A DNA stretch of 64,000 nt from Rhizophagus irregularis (GCF_026210795.1 NC_089433.1:4303001-4367000), one strand, 5' to 3'. Numbered from the stretch's first letter, positions 20,515 to 30,785 are shown. Numbers and translations: made by a program. Notes: a model not told the origin generated them from the sequence alone.

Positions 20515-21702
20515 TCAAATTCGAACTATTACTTCAAAATTTGTCCTATCAATATATTCTTTCAGTAATTCGCCATTTACTGGTGTTTTCAATATCTTCC
20601 CTTCCATAGTTTTAATTCTGTATGATCCTTTAGAAATTATCTCATGTACATAATAGGGTCCTTTCCATTTTTCTTCTAACTTTCCAGACCATTGTTTTTC
20701 TTTTGCTGCGTCATAATATAGTACTTTATCTCCGATTTGTAATTTCTGCTTTACTCTATTCTTTTTATCATGGTACGATTTTTGTTTTTCCTGAGATTTC
20801 CTGACATTTTCTTTAGCTTGATTCCTAATGTTTGGTAATCCTTCGATCAACCCATTAACTCTCTCTGCCATGGTAATTTCCTTATCTTCTAAATCTAATA
20901 ATGTCTTCATTTGTCTCCCATATATTAAATATCCTGGTTCCATTTTCGTTGAATCATTCCTTTTAGTTCGATACGCGAACAATACTCCTGGTACTTTCAA
21001 ATCCCAATCTTCGATATTACTTAGCTTTGCTAATGATTCACATAATGTCTTATTAAATCTTTCAATTAACCCATTAGTTTTTGGATGATAAGGCGTTGAA
21101 AAGTTATGTTTTATCTGAAATTCCTCCATTAATGATTTCACTAATTTATTATTGAAATGACTCCCTCTATCACTCAATATCTTCTTTGGACATCCATGCC
21201 TACATATTATATCTTCATAAATAAATCTTGCAATTTCCTTAGCATCTGCTGTTTCCAATGCCTTTGCTTCAGGCCATTTTGTAAAATAATCCATCGCTGT
21301 AACTATATATCTATTATTTCTCTTTGTTACTGGTAATGGTCCCACTACATCAATCCCAATTTGATAAAATGGTTCTATAACTTTGATTACATTCAGTTCA
21401 TGTTTTCCTATTGGTTTTCCTCTTCTCTGACAATTATTACATGATTTGACATAAGCTTCCACATCTTTTCTCATCCCTTTCCAATAATACCCATCCTTGA
21501 TCCTATTATACGTTGCATCTATTCCAAAGTGTCCTGATAATTCATGATCATGAGCTATGTACATTAATCCTTCAAATTCGTATTTTCTTATCACTCTTAG
21601 TCTTTTCTCATCTTTTATTTTGTAAATTAATCCTCCTATAATTTCATATTCCCGTTCGTCGTTGATATTCCTCGCTATCCTATTATATTCTTCCTCTTCC
21701 AT
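20515..21702 (-). CDS. Ty3-type integrase
   Basis: 395 residues from ATG 21702. An HHCC zinc domain (HELSGHFG, then CNNCQ) precedes the DDE core: Asp in QIGIDVVGPLP, Asp in LSDRGSHFN and Glu in NGLIERFNKT. After the core, WKGPYYVHEIISKGSYRI is the GPY/F module. No chromodomain follows. It has its own ATG and lies in a different frame from RT, separated by about 230 bp that include short repeats of a TTGTAAAA motif. Most Ty3 integrases are made as part of Pol, so a separate ORF implies re-initiation, splicing or a damaged junction. The frame itself is intact. Confidence 0.92.
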   Translation of the reverse strand: MEEEEYNRIARNINDEREYEIIGGLIYKIKDEKRLRVIRKYEFEGLMYIAHDHELSGHFGIDATYNRIKDGYYWKGMRKDVEAYVKSCNNCQRRGKPIGKHELNVIKVIEPFYQIGIDVVGPLPVTKRNNRYIVTAMDYFTKWPEAKALETADAKEIARFIYEDIICRHGCPKKILSDRGSHFNNKLVKSLMEEFQIKHNFSTPYHPKTNGLIERFNKTLCESLAKLSNIEDWDLKVPGVLFAYRTKRNDSTKMEPGYLIYGRQMKTLLDLEDKEITMAERVNGLIEGLPNIRNQAKENVRKSQEKQKSYHDKKNRVKQKLQIGDKVLYYDAAKEKQWSGKLEEKWKGPYYVHEIISKGSYRIKTMEGKILKTPVNGELLKEYIDRTNFEVIVRI

Positions 21703-21932
21703 GTCTATGTTGTAATTCTAAAAGCTAAAGTGTTGTAAAAGGTTGAAATGTTATAAAAGGTTGAAGTGTTGTAAAAATTAAGGTGTTGTAAAAATTAAGG
21801 TGTTGTAAAAATAAAGCGTCGTGATAACTGTTCCATATATTTTTAATTTTCATCTCTTGATTTATTTTTGATCCTTGGTATTTCTATCCTTCTTATATAT
21901 TTTTCATTCCCTACAATCAATTTAGATCGTAC

Positions 21933-22184
21933 TCATCCTAATCCTTTTTCTATTGGTCTTTCTTCTATTATCATATTGTTTCCATCTTCCATAATTAATT
22001 TCACCTTTTTCTCTTTTAGTCTTATTATAATGTGTACATCTACTAGTATGAAGTCTTCTTCTTCTTCAATCCTTAAATGGATAATTGTTTCGTTCTCTTC
22101 TTCTTTTATGGTCACTTTCCATATCTTATCGACCTTTACTCGATAAGTAAGAAACCAATTCATATAACAATCTCCTAATACCAT
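21933..22184 (-). CDS. Small ORF between RT and integrase
   Basis: 83 residues (MVLGDCYMNWFLTYRV onward), alternating charged and hydrophobic residues in a beta-rich pattern. It lies in the same frame as the RT ORF, one TAA after it, and its own stop is TGA followed by GTA. After that stop the frame stays open for about 28 more codons. It may be a former C-terminal part of Pol or an intron-containing junction. No family was recognised. Confidence 0.4.
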   Translation of the reverse strand: MVLGDCYMNWFLTYRVKVDKIWKVTIKEEENETIIHLRIEEEEDFILVDVHIIIRLKEKKVKLIMEDGNNMIIEERPIEKGLG

Positions 22185-22199
22185 TTTGGAAATATAATT

Positions 22200-24533
22200 T
22201 TAAGCTCTTTGGTGTTTTTCTATCTCCTTATATACTTTTCTCCAACTACTATCGTCATTCCTAACTTCAATTTGACTGTATCTTTTGGTATCTTTGTATA
22301 CATCCTGGTTTTCTTTAAACATTTTAACCATGTCCAAATATTCATTTTTCTTTAATGTTGGGTATGACGATTTCTCCATTTTCTTCGTTTCTCTTCCAAT
22401 ATAATTTTCCCAACATACATCACCATCTTTTTCCAAAAATATCACTATTGATTCATCTATTGTTCCTTTTAATCTGAATATTTCTTTTTCCATCTCATGG
22501 TTCCCATGTGGAGTAATTAATCCTCTGTTGAAACTTTTCGTCTTCTGATAATAATATTCGCAATATGGCGATTTGTCTAGAATTATTATATCCGTATCTT
22601 CATCATATTCTAACATTCTTCTGTTTATTTGTTCTACTACTTCCTTTCTAAATTTCCATTCTGTTTCTAATTTTGATTCGTGAAATTCACCTTTGTCTTT
22701 TCTTCTCCTTTTGAATGTATTAAATCTTACTTTTAATCCTTGCTTTTCCCACTCTTTAATCAAATTTTGTACTATACTTGTTTTTCCTAATCCATCCACT
22801 CCGTCGATTATAATAACTTGTGGCTTATTTTCTCTTCCCAATTTCTTTAATAATTCTTTTTCTGTCCTTTCCTCCAAATTCAAAAGTATTGCTTCTTTAT
22901 CGGTAAAATATTTTTCATCATCCCATCTCCCTTTGAATCTTTTAACATTATACCATTTATTCCTAAATTTGATATATCTCAATTTCCCCTTATTACTTTC
23001 TATTTTTGTTATTTCTTGATTCTCGTTCCTTTCTGTTTCTTTTTCTTTAAATCTCAGTCTTGATAATCCATCTGCATTTTTAATTTTCTTTCCACTTCTA
23101 TGTACTATTTTAAAATCAAATTGTTGTAATTTCATTACCCATCTTGCTCTCCTTCCCGTTTGTTCCTTTCCATCTGTTAATCCTTTTAATGCTGCGTGAT
23201 CTGTTATCACTATAAATTTCCTTCCTACTAAATATTTCTGAAAATGTTGTATTCCCCAAAATACCGCTAAGCATTCCAATTCTGTTGGTGGATAATTCTT
23301 CTCTGCTCCAACTGTACTCCTACTTGCGTAAGCTATTACAACCTCTTTATTTTCTTCATTCATTTGAGCTAACACTGCTCCTAATCCTATCTTAGATCCA
23401 TCAGTTATCAATATAAATTCTCTGCTGAAATCCGGATATACTAAAATTGGATTTTCTGTCAATTTTGTCCTTAATACGTCAAATGCTTCTTGTTGTTCTT
23501 CTTTCCATTCAAACTTTTCATTCTTTCTTGTTAAGTTAAGCAAAGGTTTTGCTATCTTCGAAAAACCTTTTATAAATCTCCTATAATATGAACATAATCC
23601 TGAAAATGATCTTACTTCTGTGACAGTTTTCGGCCTCCTCATATTTTCTATTTTCTCAACTTTCTCTTTATCCGGTCGCAATCCATCTCTTCCTACTATA
23701 TGCCCTAAGAAATTTATATTTCTCAATCCAAACTGACATTTCTTCAATTTCACAATCATATTATTCTCTCTCAATTTACTCAATACTTTATCTACATGTT
23801 CTATATGCTCCTCAAAATCTTCTGAATAAATCATTATATCATCTAAATACACTGTAACAAATTCTCCTATATATTCTTTTAATATTTTATCCATTAATCT
23901 CTGAAATGTTCCTGGTGCATTCTTCAATCCAAATGGCATAACATTGTATTCATATAATCCTTGTGAACAAATGAATGCTGTTTTCTCTTTATCTTCTTCT
24001 GCCATTTCTACTTGATGATATCCTGCTGCTAAGTCCAAACTTGTGAACCAACTTCCCTTTCTAAATTTTTCTAACAATTCGTCTATCCGGGGTAAAGGAT
24101 ATTCATCTGACTTTGTCACATTATTTAGCTTTCTATAATCTATACAAAATCTATAATTTCCAGTTTTCTTTCCTGCTAACGTTACTGGAGATGCCCAATT
24201 ACTCCATGATTCTCTTATCTTCCCCATCTTTAACAATTGTTCAATTTCTTTCTTTATAAACTTTCCTTTTTCATCAGTTTCTTTATATCTCTTTTGTGCT
24301 ATTGGTCCTTGATTTTCTTCAATTATTATTTCATGTTTAACTGTATTTATCCTTCCCAGTTTCTCTTCGTCATATTCGAATATATCTTCATATTCCCTTA
24401 TCAATTTTTCAAATGCTATTCTCTCCTCATCGCTCATTTCTCCCAGATGTGTTTTCTTTTCAAATTTTTCTTCTTTGCTCTCATTTAGCATCTTTACCGT
24501 CTCTCCTTCATTCAGAAAGCCAAGACCATTCAT
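22200..24533 (-). CDS. Pol: reverse transcriptase - RNase H - thymidylate-kinase-like domain
   Basis: 777 residues. The RT begins near residue 80 and includes FCIDYRKLN, FTSLDLAAGYHQ (catalytic Asp) and VYLDDIMIYS near residue 230 (YLDD active site). RNase H spans about 370-490, with ILITDGSKIG, PTELECLAV and ITDHAALKG supplying the acidic residues, ending ADGLSRL. After a linker, residues about 570-777 form a P-loop kinase: IIIDGVDGLGKTS matches the thymidylate-kinase phosphate loop, and DIIILDKSPYCEYYYQ matches the DRxxxSxxAYQ-type substrate region. Such kinases make dTDP from dTMP, so it could raise dNTP supply for reverse transcription. The start ATG overlaps the protease stop as ATGA (-1 frame). 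The fusion is not one I know from Ty3 elements. Confidence 0.9.
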   Translation of the reverse strand: MNGLGFLNEGETVKMLNESKEEKFEKKTHLGEMSDEERIAFEKLIREYEDIFEYDEEKLGRINTVKHEIIIEENQGPIAQKRYKETDEKGKFIKKEIEQLLKMGKIRESWSNWASPVTLAGKKTGNYRFCIDYRKLNNVTKSDEYPLPRIDELLEKFRKGSWFTSLDLAAGYHQVEMAEEDKEKTAFICSQGLYEYNVMPFGLKNAPGTFQRLMDKILKEYIGEFVTVYLDDIMIYSEDFEEHIEHVDKVLSKLRENNMIVKLKKCQFGLRNINFLGHIVGRDGLRPDKEKVEKIENMRRPKTVTEVRSFSGLCSYYRRFIKGFSKIAKPLLNLTRKNEKFEWKEEQQEAFDVLRTKLTENPILVYPDFSREFILITDGSKIGLGAVLAQMNEENKEVVIAYASRSTVGAEKNYPPTELECLAVFWGIQHFQKYLVGRKFIVITDHAALKGLTDGKEQTGRRARWVMKLQQFDFKIVHRSGKKIKNADGLSRLRFKEKETERNENQEITKIESNKGKLRYIKFRNKWYNVKRFKGRWDDEKYFTDKEAILLNLEERTEKELLKKLGRENKPQVIIIDGVDGLGKTSIVQNLIKEWEKQGLKVRFNTFKRRRKDKGEFHESKLETEWKFRKEVVEQINRRMLEYDEDTDIIILDKSPYCEYYYQKTKSFNRGLITPHGNHEMEKEIFRLKGTIDESIVIFLEKDGDVCWENYIGRETKKMEKSSYPTLKKNEYLDMVKMFKENQDVYKDTKRYSQIEVRNDDSSWRKVYKEIEKHQRA

Positions 24534-25051
24534 TTTTCCTCATCCCTCTTTTCTCTATCAGTTTTTACAATCGATAACAACTCTTCTTTTTCCATCTCCT
24601 CATATTCATCTTCACCCCCTGACTCTTCACTAGAATTGCCATCTATATCATCTATATTCTTTGGATCTCCATTAAATTCACCCCTATTCCCTGACTTCTC
24701 AAATTCAACATTTTTCTTTCCTCTAAAATCAATTGGTATTTCATATATTCCATTATCCCATTCTATTGTTAATAGACCTTCTTTCATATTTATTATCCCA
24801 TATCTTAATAAATCAGTTCCTAATATTAAATCTCTTCTTCTCGAGTCGATTACTTCGAACTCCAAAGGTATTTCTAAATTTTCATCAATTTCTATTCTAA
24901 TTTCCACTCTTCCTAATGAAGCTATGTTATTTCCATCTGCTATTGTTAATACGACATTACTTTCCTTCGTTATTGGTATATTTAATTCTTTTCTCAGTTC
25001 ATTCGTTATTACTGAAGGTCCTGCTCCTGTATCAACTAATGCTCTAATCAT
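24530..25051 (-). CDS. Ty3 aspartic protease
   Basis: From ATG 25051 the protein starts MIRALVDTGAGPSVI, carrying the catalytic DTGA, and later has RRRDLILGTDLLRYGI, the ILG motif of retropepsins. The C-terminal ~70 residues are Glu/Asp/Ser-rich and lack a fold signature. The frame is continuous with the nucleocapsid ORF through one TGA codon at 25136-25138, so translation may normally come from the Gag frame. Its stop overlaps the Pol start codon (ATGA). It cleaves the Gag and Pol polyproteins during particle maturation. Confidence 0.88.
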   Translation of the reverse strand: MIRALVDTGAGPSVITNELRKELNIPITKESNVVLTIADGNNIASLGRVEIRIEIDENLEIPLEFEVIDSRRRDLILGTDLLRYGIINMKEGLLTIEWDNGIYEIPIDFRGKKNVEFEKSGNRGEFNGDPKNIDDIDGNSSEESGGEDEYEEMEKEELLSIVKTDREKRDEEK

Positions 25052-25135
25052 TTTTCCCTCAATTATTATATTACATCTTGTTGCTTGTGATTTTTCTTCT
25101 TTCTGATTAATATTCTTTAATTCCCCCGAGTGTAG

Positions 25136-26032
25136 TCAATATCTCAAACCATTTAATAATTTCTTCCTTACTTCTGGTCTTTCATTCATCATTTGTCCCC
25201 AATTAATTGGTACGCTTGAATTTACAAATTGTTCAAATGGATCAAAATCTCCAACATTTGGTATATTTCGATTTAACTTCACTTTCTCGTTTGTACATTC
25301 TCTAGCAAAATGTCCTTGTTGTCCACAATTGTGACACCTATTATTATTCTTTCTAGTTTCATATCCTTTCTGTAATTGTTCTTTTGTAAAACCCCTCTTA
25401 TTATTCTCCTGTGCTTTTTGCTGTTGTCCTTGCCATTGTGCATTTCTTCTTCTATCTCTTTCATCGTTCATAACCTTGTCTTTATTTCTTTCACTCTTTC
25501 TAGGTGGTACTGGAAACATATCATATCTCTCCTCATCTTCATAGTTATTCACTTCGTATCCATCGAATCCATTATTATAGTTATCATATCCACCACCCTC
25601 ATTATATCCATCATATTCATCATTATATTCCACATTATACACATTATATCCTTCACCATAATATTCTTCATCAAGGTAATTAACTTGATTATTTTGGCTA
25701 TATGACCCTTTATTATTTCCTCCATATGATCTTCTTTGACCTTCCCTACAAACTCTAGAAGTATGTCCTTTTCTTCCACATGTATAGCAAGTCATTCTAT
25801 CCCAGTTCATATTATTTCTTTGGACATTATTATTTCCGATCGGTCTCCTATCATTCCCATTCCTTTGCATTACATATGCTTCATTTCTCTGCATTACATG
25901 TGCTTCCAACCTTTTTATTCCATTAATTAACTCATCCCATTCATCACTTTTAACTTCTTTATTTTGTAATTCTTTCGCAATTGGATTCATTCCTTTATAC
26001 TTATTTGTCTCTTCTTTCAAAATTTCTTCCAT
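25136..26032 (-). CDS. Nucleocapsid-type protein with two CCHC zinc knuckles
   Basis: 298 residues. Two CCHC knuckles, CYTCGRKGHTSRVC (about residues 82-95) and CHNCGQQGHFAREC (about 233-246), bind RNA in Gag proteins. Between them lies a stretch rich in Asn, Tyr, Gly and Asp that looks disordered. It is in the same frame as Gag, separated only by a TGA at 26051-26053, and in the same frame as the protease, separated only by a TGA at 25136-25138. The arrangement suggests a single Gag-NC-PR polyprotein with two leaky or acquired stops. Confidence 0.85.
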   Translation of the reverse strand: MEEILKEETNKYKGMNPIAKELQNKEVKSDEWDELINGIKRLEAHVMQRNEAYVMQRNGNDRRPIGNNNVQRNNMNWDRMTCYTCGRKGHTSRVCREGQRRSYGGNNKGSYSQNNQVNYLDEEYYGEGYNVYNVEYNDEYDGYNEGGGYDNYNNGFDGYEVNNYEDEERYDMFPVPPRKSERNKDKVMNDERDRRRNAQWQGQQQKAQENNKRGFTKEQLQKGYETRKNNNRCHNCGQQGHFARECTNEKVKLNRNIPNVGDFDPFEQFVNSSVPINWGQMMNERPEVRKKLLNGLRY

Positions 26033-26050
26033 GTTTTTCTCTTGTCCTAC

Positions 26051-29000
26051 TCATTTCATATCCAACCCTGTTGTTTTCATTAACAATTCATCTTTTGCTT
26101 CCTCTTCTCTTTTTGCTTCGTTAACTGCATCATTCAGATTCGTCGGATTACTTCTCCTAACATGATAACCTAGCATGGCATCTAACCCTTGAATAAAATA
26201 ATTCACTTGGTATAAATCATCTAACGCATGACCTCTAGTTGCAACTCTTAATATTGACCTAAATCTTCTAATATATTCTTCAACACTTTCATTTGTTCCC
26301 TGTTTAATTCTTGTTAATTCTAACATTTTTCTTCTTTGAACATCATTCCTAGTAAATCTGTCGATTAATCCTCTTTTTAAATTCCTGTCCTCATTATGGT
26401 CACACCAATTCACTAAATTAGCTGCTACCCTTTCTTTTTCCTCATTATACCATTGTAATGCAATTCCTCTTAAACAAGTTATAGCTATGTTTGCCTTATT
26501 TTGTCTACATACACCTCCTCCAACATTTCCTTCTGGTCGTCCACTTACTGTAAATGCTATCTCAAATTGTCTAATCCAATCATTAATATCTTCATCCTCT
26601 TTTCCACTAAAAGTTGGCATACCTACTATTCCCCCCATTCCTGCAGTCTGAATCCTATCCGCCAAAGTCTGTCCTGCTCCTAACGCATTATCTAATGCAT
26701 TTGGTGCCAATCCCATAGCATTCTCCATTATTCTTCTTATTTGTGCTTCATTTGCCATATTTACTATATTCTCTTGAAATAATTCTTGTAAATTGTAATC
26801 AGATATTTCACTTTCTGTGTCAGAATTTTTAAAATTTAATGAACTATTCGAATCTGAATTTTGATTCAGACCAAAACCTCCTGTATTTATAACATTTTCG
26901 ATTTCATTTTCAGATTCTTCTTCTTCAAAATCTTCATCACTTCCGTCCCATATTTCATCCGGACTTAATATTTCTCCAATCTTTTCTGAATTATCCGTAT
27001 TGTCTTCTTCTGATTCTTCATTATCACTCTTTTCACCACTTTCTTCACTATCCATTACTCCTGCTTGTTCTTTCAACAACTTATCTAACTTTTTCTTCAA
27101 TTCTTTTTCCGACTCATTCTTATTTTCTTGAAAGATTTCAATGAATTCTTTATCTAAAATTTCTCCATCTGTATATCCCATACTAGTTAATCTTAACAAT
27201 TCTTCTTCAGTTATCATTGTTCCAATATCTTCAAAAATCTTTTGCAATCTTTTTACCCGATCATCAATTTCATCAATATCTTCTTCCTCACAATCTTTGC
27301 ATATAGTTCCTTCTAATCTAAACATATCATTCATCCATCTTATTTCGCATCTTTCGCACCAGGTTGTGTTCTCATTTAACCATTTGTGCACCTCTTTTCT
27401 TAACTCTCTATCTTCTAATTCTATTATCCCCATATACCTTTCTATGAATCCTTCTGTTACTATTATTCGATTATTAACTCCAAAATTTTTTATTCTTTGA
27501 ATTTCCGATACATCTATTTCGTATCCTAATTTTTCTAAGTTGTTTTTTAGTTCTATTAATTCATCTTGTTCATCTTCCCGTATTTCCCGATTACATTCTT
27601 CACATCTGCCGTCTTCTTCCGATATCACATAATCTAATTTCTGTTTATTGCATCTACCACATATTTTTGTACTCAAATCTATCCACTCCTTTATGTCTTC
27701 AGACTTATCAAATTTCCCCTCCTGAAAAATATAATATCTTATAAAATCATATGTCAACAGTACTCCCGTCTCTATCTTTTCTTTTATTCCAAATTTCATT
27801 ATTTCTCTGATGAATTCTTCTTTTGGATTTACCATCAGTTGTCTTAATCCTGTCCTTATTTCACTTAACTTCCACGTTTTATCTTCTACTATTATTTCTA
27901 TTTCTTCTTCAGAATCATACATTTCATTATCTTCTTCTTGCTTTATCTCCACTAACTTGAATTTTTGTGTTCTTTCCATTGTTTCTTTTAAATCTGTTAC
28001 AACCCATTCTATTACACCATCATCTATTCTCAATATGATAGGATTTCTTGTATATATATCTTCGCTATCTTTAAATGTCATACTATCCATTAGTTTTCTT
28101 ACAGTATCTTCTTGCAAATTTTCTCCCTCAGATAACATCTTCTCGAACCATTCTGGTGAATCATTTTCATGATATGTATGTATTTGTTTACCTTCATATT
28201 TGTCATTCCACCAGTACCTAAATCTTTCAAATCTAAGATATAAACTCGTGTTAAAATTCTTTTTCATTTCGTAACTTTCTAAACTATCTTCGCTTTCTGA
28301 ATCTTCTGGTTCTTTTATAAAGCCCCTAGTATCTATAAATATTCTTATTATCTTTTGTACCATATTCCTGTGATATTCGTGAACATTTTCTATGTCTATA
28401 TTCCCATATTCCATATTGGACATTAATTCTTTTACTTTCTCCTCATTCGTAGCTATTCCTTCTTCTTCATAAAGTAATTCCCTGAAGGTCTTTATTGCTC
28501 CCATCTTTACCCGTAATGGTTTAACTTCTTTCGATGTGATCTTGTACCATTGCCAAAATTTTTTAAACCTTCTTTCAACATCCCAATCTTCCAAAATATA
28601 TTTGTGTTCTATTAATTCAGGATTCCCAATTAATCTATCAAATACTTCATTCTCTAAATCTCCTTCAATACAATCTCTTACAATTACTAATATAATTGTT
28701 CGTAATCCTTTTTCTTTCATTTTTGGTTGTATTCTATATCTTATTGATTCTGTTATTCTATCCATTATGTCTCTACATTTTCCCTTGTGTATTGTATCTT
28801 CTCTTTCTGAATTATCCATACTTAATAAATCTATTACTCCCTTGATCGTTACATTATTATATATTATTATTGTATCTTCGAACTTAAATAATGCATCCCA
28901 AAATTTCTTGAATACCATTGGTTCATTTCCTATCGGATGACATAATTCACAATTTAAACATTCATCTAATTCTCCCATTCTTAACTCATGTTCTTCTTTA

Positions 29001-29053
29001 TGTATCCTATATTCACTTTCCCATTGATGGTACCATTCCATCGTATACTCCAA
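26051..29053 (-). CDS. Long Gag with repeated CxxC modules and C-terminal capsid domain
   Basis: 1,000 residues from ATG 29053, much longer than usual for Ty3 Gag. The N-terminal 600 residues contain CLNCELC, then CGRC...CEEC and CERC...CKDC pairs spaced like zinc ribbons. Each pair follows a repeated helix block ending in a FIxxY-type segment, so the region looks internally duplicated. An acidic Ser-rich linker follows. The capsid domain lies at the end (GMPTFSGKEDEDINDWIRQF, LRGIALQWYNEE, VEEYIRRFRSI). The stop is TGA (ATG AAA TGA GTA), followed in frame by the nucleocapsid ORF. The role of the N-terminal module is unknown; RNA or chromatin binding would suit the zinc sites. Confidence 0.85.
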   Translation of the reverse strand: MEYTMEWYHQWESEYRIHKEEHELRMGELDECLNCELCHPIGNEPMVFKKFWDALFKFEDTIIIYNNVTIKGVIDLLSMDNSEREDTIHKGKCRDIMDRITESIRYRIQPKMKEKGLRTIILVIVRDCIEGDLENEVFDRLIGNPELIEHKYILEDWDVERRFKKFWQWYKITSKEVKPLRVKMGAIKTFRELLYEEEGIATNEEKVKELMSNMEYGNIDIENVHEYHRNMVQKIIRIFIDTRGFIKEPEDSESEDSLESYEMKKNFNTSLYLRFERFRYWWNDKYEGKQIHTYHENDSPEWFEKMLSEGENLQEDTVRKLMDSMTFKDSEDIYTRNPIILRIDDGVIEWVVTDLKETMERTQKFKLVEIKQEEDNEMYDSEEEIEIIVEDKTWKLSEIRTGLRQLMVNPKEEFIREIMKFGIKEKIETGVLLTYDFIRYYIFQEGKFDKSEDIKEWIDLSTKICGRCNKQKLDYVISEEDGRCEECNREIREDEQDELIELKNNLEKLGYEIDVSEIQRIKNFGVNNRIIVTEGFIERYMGIIELEDRELRKEVHKWLNENTTWCERCEIRWMNDMFRLEGTICKDCEEEDIDEIDDRVKRLQKIFEDIGTMITEEELLRLTSMGYTDGEILDKEFIEIFQENKNESEKELKKKLDKLLKEQAGVMDSEESGEKSDNEESEEDNTDNSEKIGEILSPDEIWDGSDEDFEEEESENEIENVINTGGFGLNQNSDSNSSLNFKNSDTESEISDYNLQELFQENIVNMANEAQIRRIMENAMGLAPNALDNALGAGQTLADRIQTAGMGGIVGMPTFSGKEDEDINDWIRQFEIAFTVSGRPEGNVGGGVCRQNKANIAITCLRGIALQWYNEEKERVAANLVNWCDHNEDRNLKRGLIDRFTRNDVQRRKMLELTRIKQGTNESVEEYIRRFRSILRVATRGHALDDLYQVNYFIQGLDAMLGYHVRRSNPTNLNDAVNEAKREEEAKDELLMKTTGLDMK

Positions 29054-30765
29054 TTAAATTATTATAAATATTCATCCAGAATTCAAATTGAAATTCCACT
29101 CTCTTATATATCATTTTTATCGCTTCTATTTTGATCTTCTAACCATCCTTTACTATATTGTCCTTTCCTATTACCTATATTGAATGTATAATCTTTCTTT
29201 CATTATGAATATTCATTTAACAACTTATTTTTTTTTCTAAATCTTTTACTTATTCATAATATTCTTATATTAATCTTTCAATCTTTAAATCCTCTTTTTT
29301 TTTTTGATTTTCACAAGTTTCTTCTGCTATTCTTATCTTTCATAATTTCATGTATATATTTTACTGCGCCATTAATTCAAAAATTATTCTAAGTCCACAA
29401 TCTCCTCAGACTGCGGAGGTTTTTATTGCGCATTCTAAAAATTCCAAAAATTTTCTAAGTTTTTACTGCGCCTCAAAATTTTCTTTTATCATCAAAATTT
29501 GTAATTTTCGCATTTCACGAACTTCAAAATTCTCATAACTTCTAAAGTTTGTGAATTTTTAGTTCTTTTTCATTATATATGTAATCTTTACATCTATATA
29601 TTCAATATTACGCAAAATATCTTCTTTGTTTAATCTTGTACTAATTCTTATTATCACCATTATGTCGACACACAACATATTATACTTTATGCGACACACG
29701 CATTTACACTTATGCGACACACGCATTTACACTTATGCGACACACGCATTTATACTTATTTAACGGTGTTTCTTCTTATTTATTATCTTTTACAATTTAA
29801 TAACCTATACTCGGCTTGCCTTTACCTTCACAATGAAGTATAGTAGTTTCGAGGTTTGCTATTCACATTTTATCATTTGACCAGCAAATATTCCTAAATT
29901 TCGCATTATTCCATAACGTTCATCTTCTTTTCGTGAGTTCAATTGCGCATTTCCCTAAATGCTTTCAGTTTTATCTGAAGAAGTTATACTCACGATGGTT
30001 TCTCTTTTTGCCTTGTGAATTCAATTACGCATTTTCAAAATGCTTTCAGTAGGGAGATGTTCCACTCACGTCTGAGTCCAATTATTTCAATTCCCATCTG
30101 AAGAAGTTATATTCACAGCCGGTGTTTTTGTAATAGGTTCCCACGTAACCCTTGTGTTTTAAATAGGTTCCCACGCAACCCTTGTGTTTTGGTAACAGGT
30201 TCCCACGTAACCCTTGAGTTTATAGCTTACTCGTCAACTTTTCGTTACAACATTGTATCCCCAGGAACTTCTGGCATCTGCAAAATACAATGGTGCCCCT
30301 CCCAGAATACCACATCTTACGAGGGCTTCCTTAATTTCTCGGTTTTACAATTATTAGCGTGAAAACTTCAAAGATGACAACTTTTGTGACTTACTACAAT
30401 ACTTTCCGGATTTTCCTGTAATAAATCTATTATTTTGAAACGAGTTCATTATATTCCATCATATCACCGCATCCTTCTTTTTATAATTCCTAAGGTAGGT
30501 GTACAATATCGCTATTTTGCCCGTTCCCATTTTAAAGTTTTTCAGGTACTTACAACCTTTTTCCCAAATATTATATTTTAATTCTAACACCTCTTTTTCT
30601 GAGTTCAGATTCTTCGGAATACCACGTCGGTACCATGATCGGAACGATCCTTCCCTTCGCGAGTGATCAATTCACTTAGTTGTTAACCGTTTCCTTCTTA
30701 ATACCGCATAGGTACTTGACTATAAGAAGATAGTCAAAATGTCAACGCAAAGTCAACATTTCCTT
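29054..30765. other. Untranslated leader of the Ty3 element (about 1.7 kb)
   Basis: No open frame of note. It contains three copies of a 23-bp unit with TATGCGACACACGCATTTAC (about 29688-29757) and three copies of a unit with GGTTCCCACGTAACCCTTG (about 30138-30220), plus repeated TGCTTTCAGT segments near 29960 and 30040. The region presumably holds packaging and dimerisation signals, which is inference from position. Confidence 0.6.
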
Positions 30766-30785
30766 TCTCGGAGCATGCACCAAAT
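30766..30785 (-). promoter_or_regulatory. Candidate primer binding site
   Basis: On the coding strand the 5' LTR is followed by ATT and then TGGTGCATGCTCCGAG. It starts with TGG, complementary to a tRNA 3' CCA end, at the usual distance from the LTR. The matching tRNA was not identified. Confidence 0.6.
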
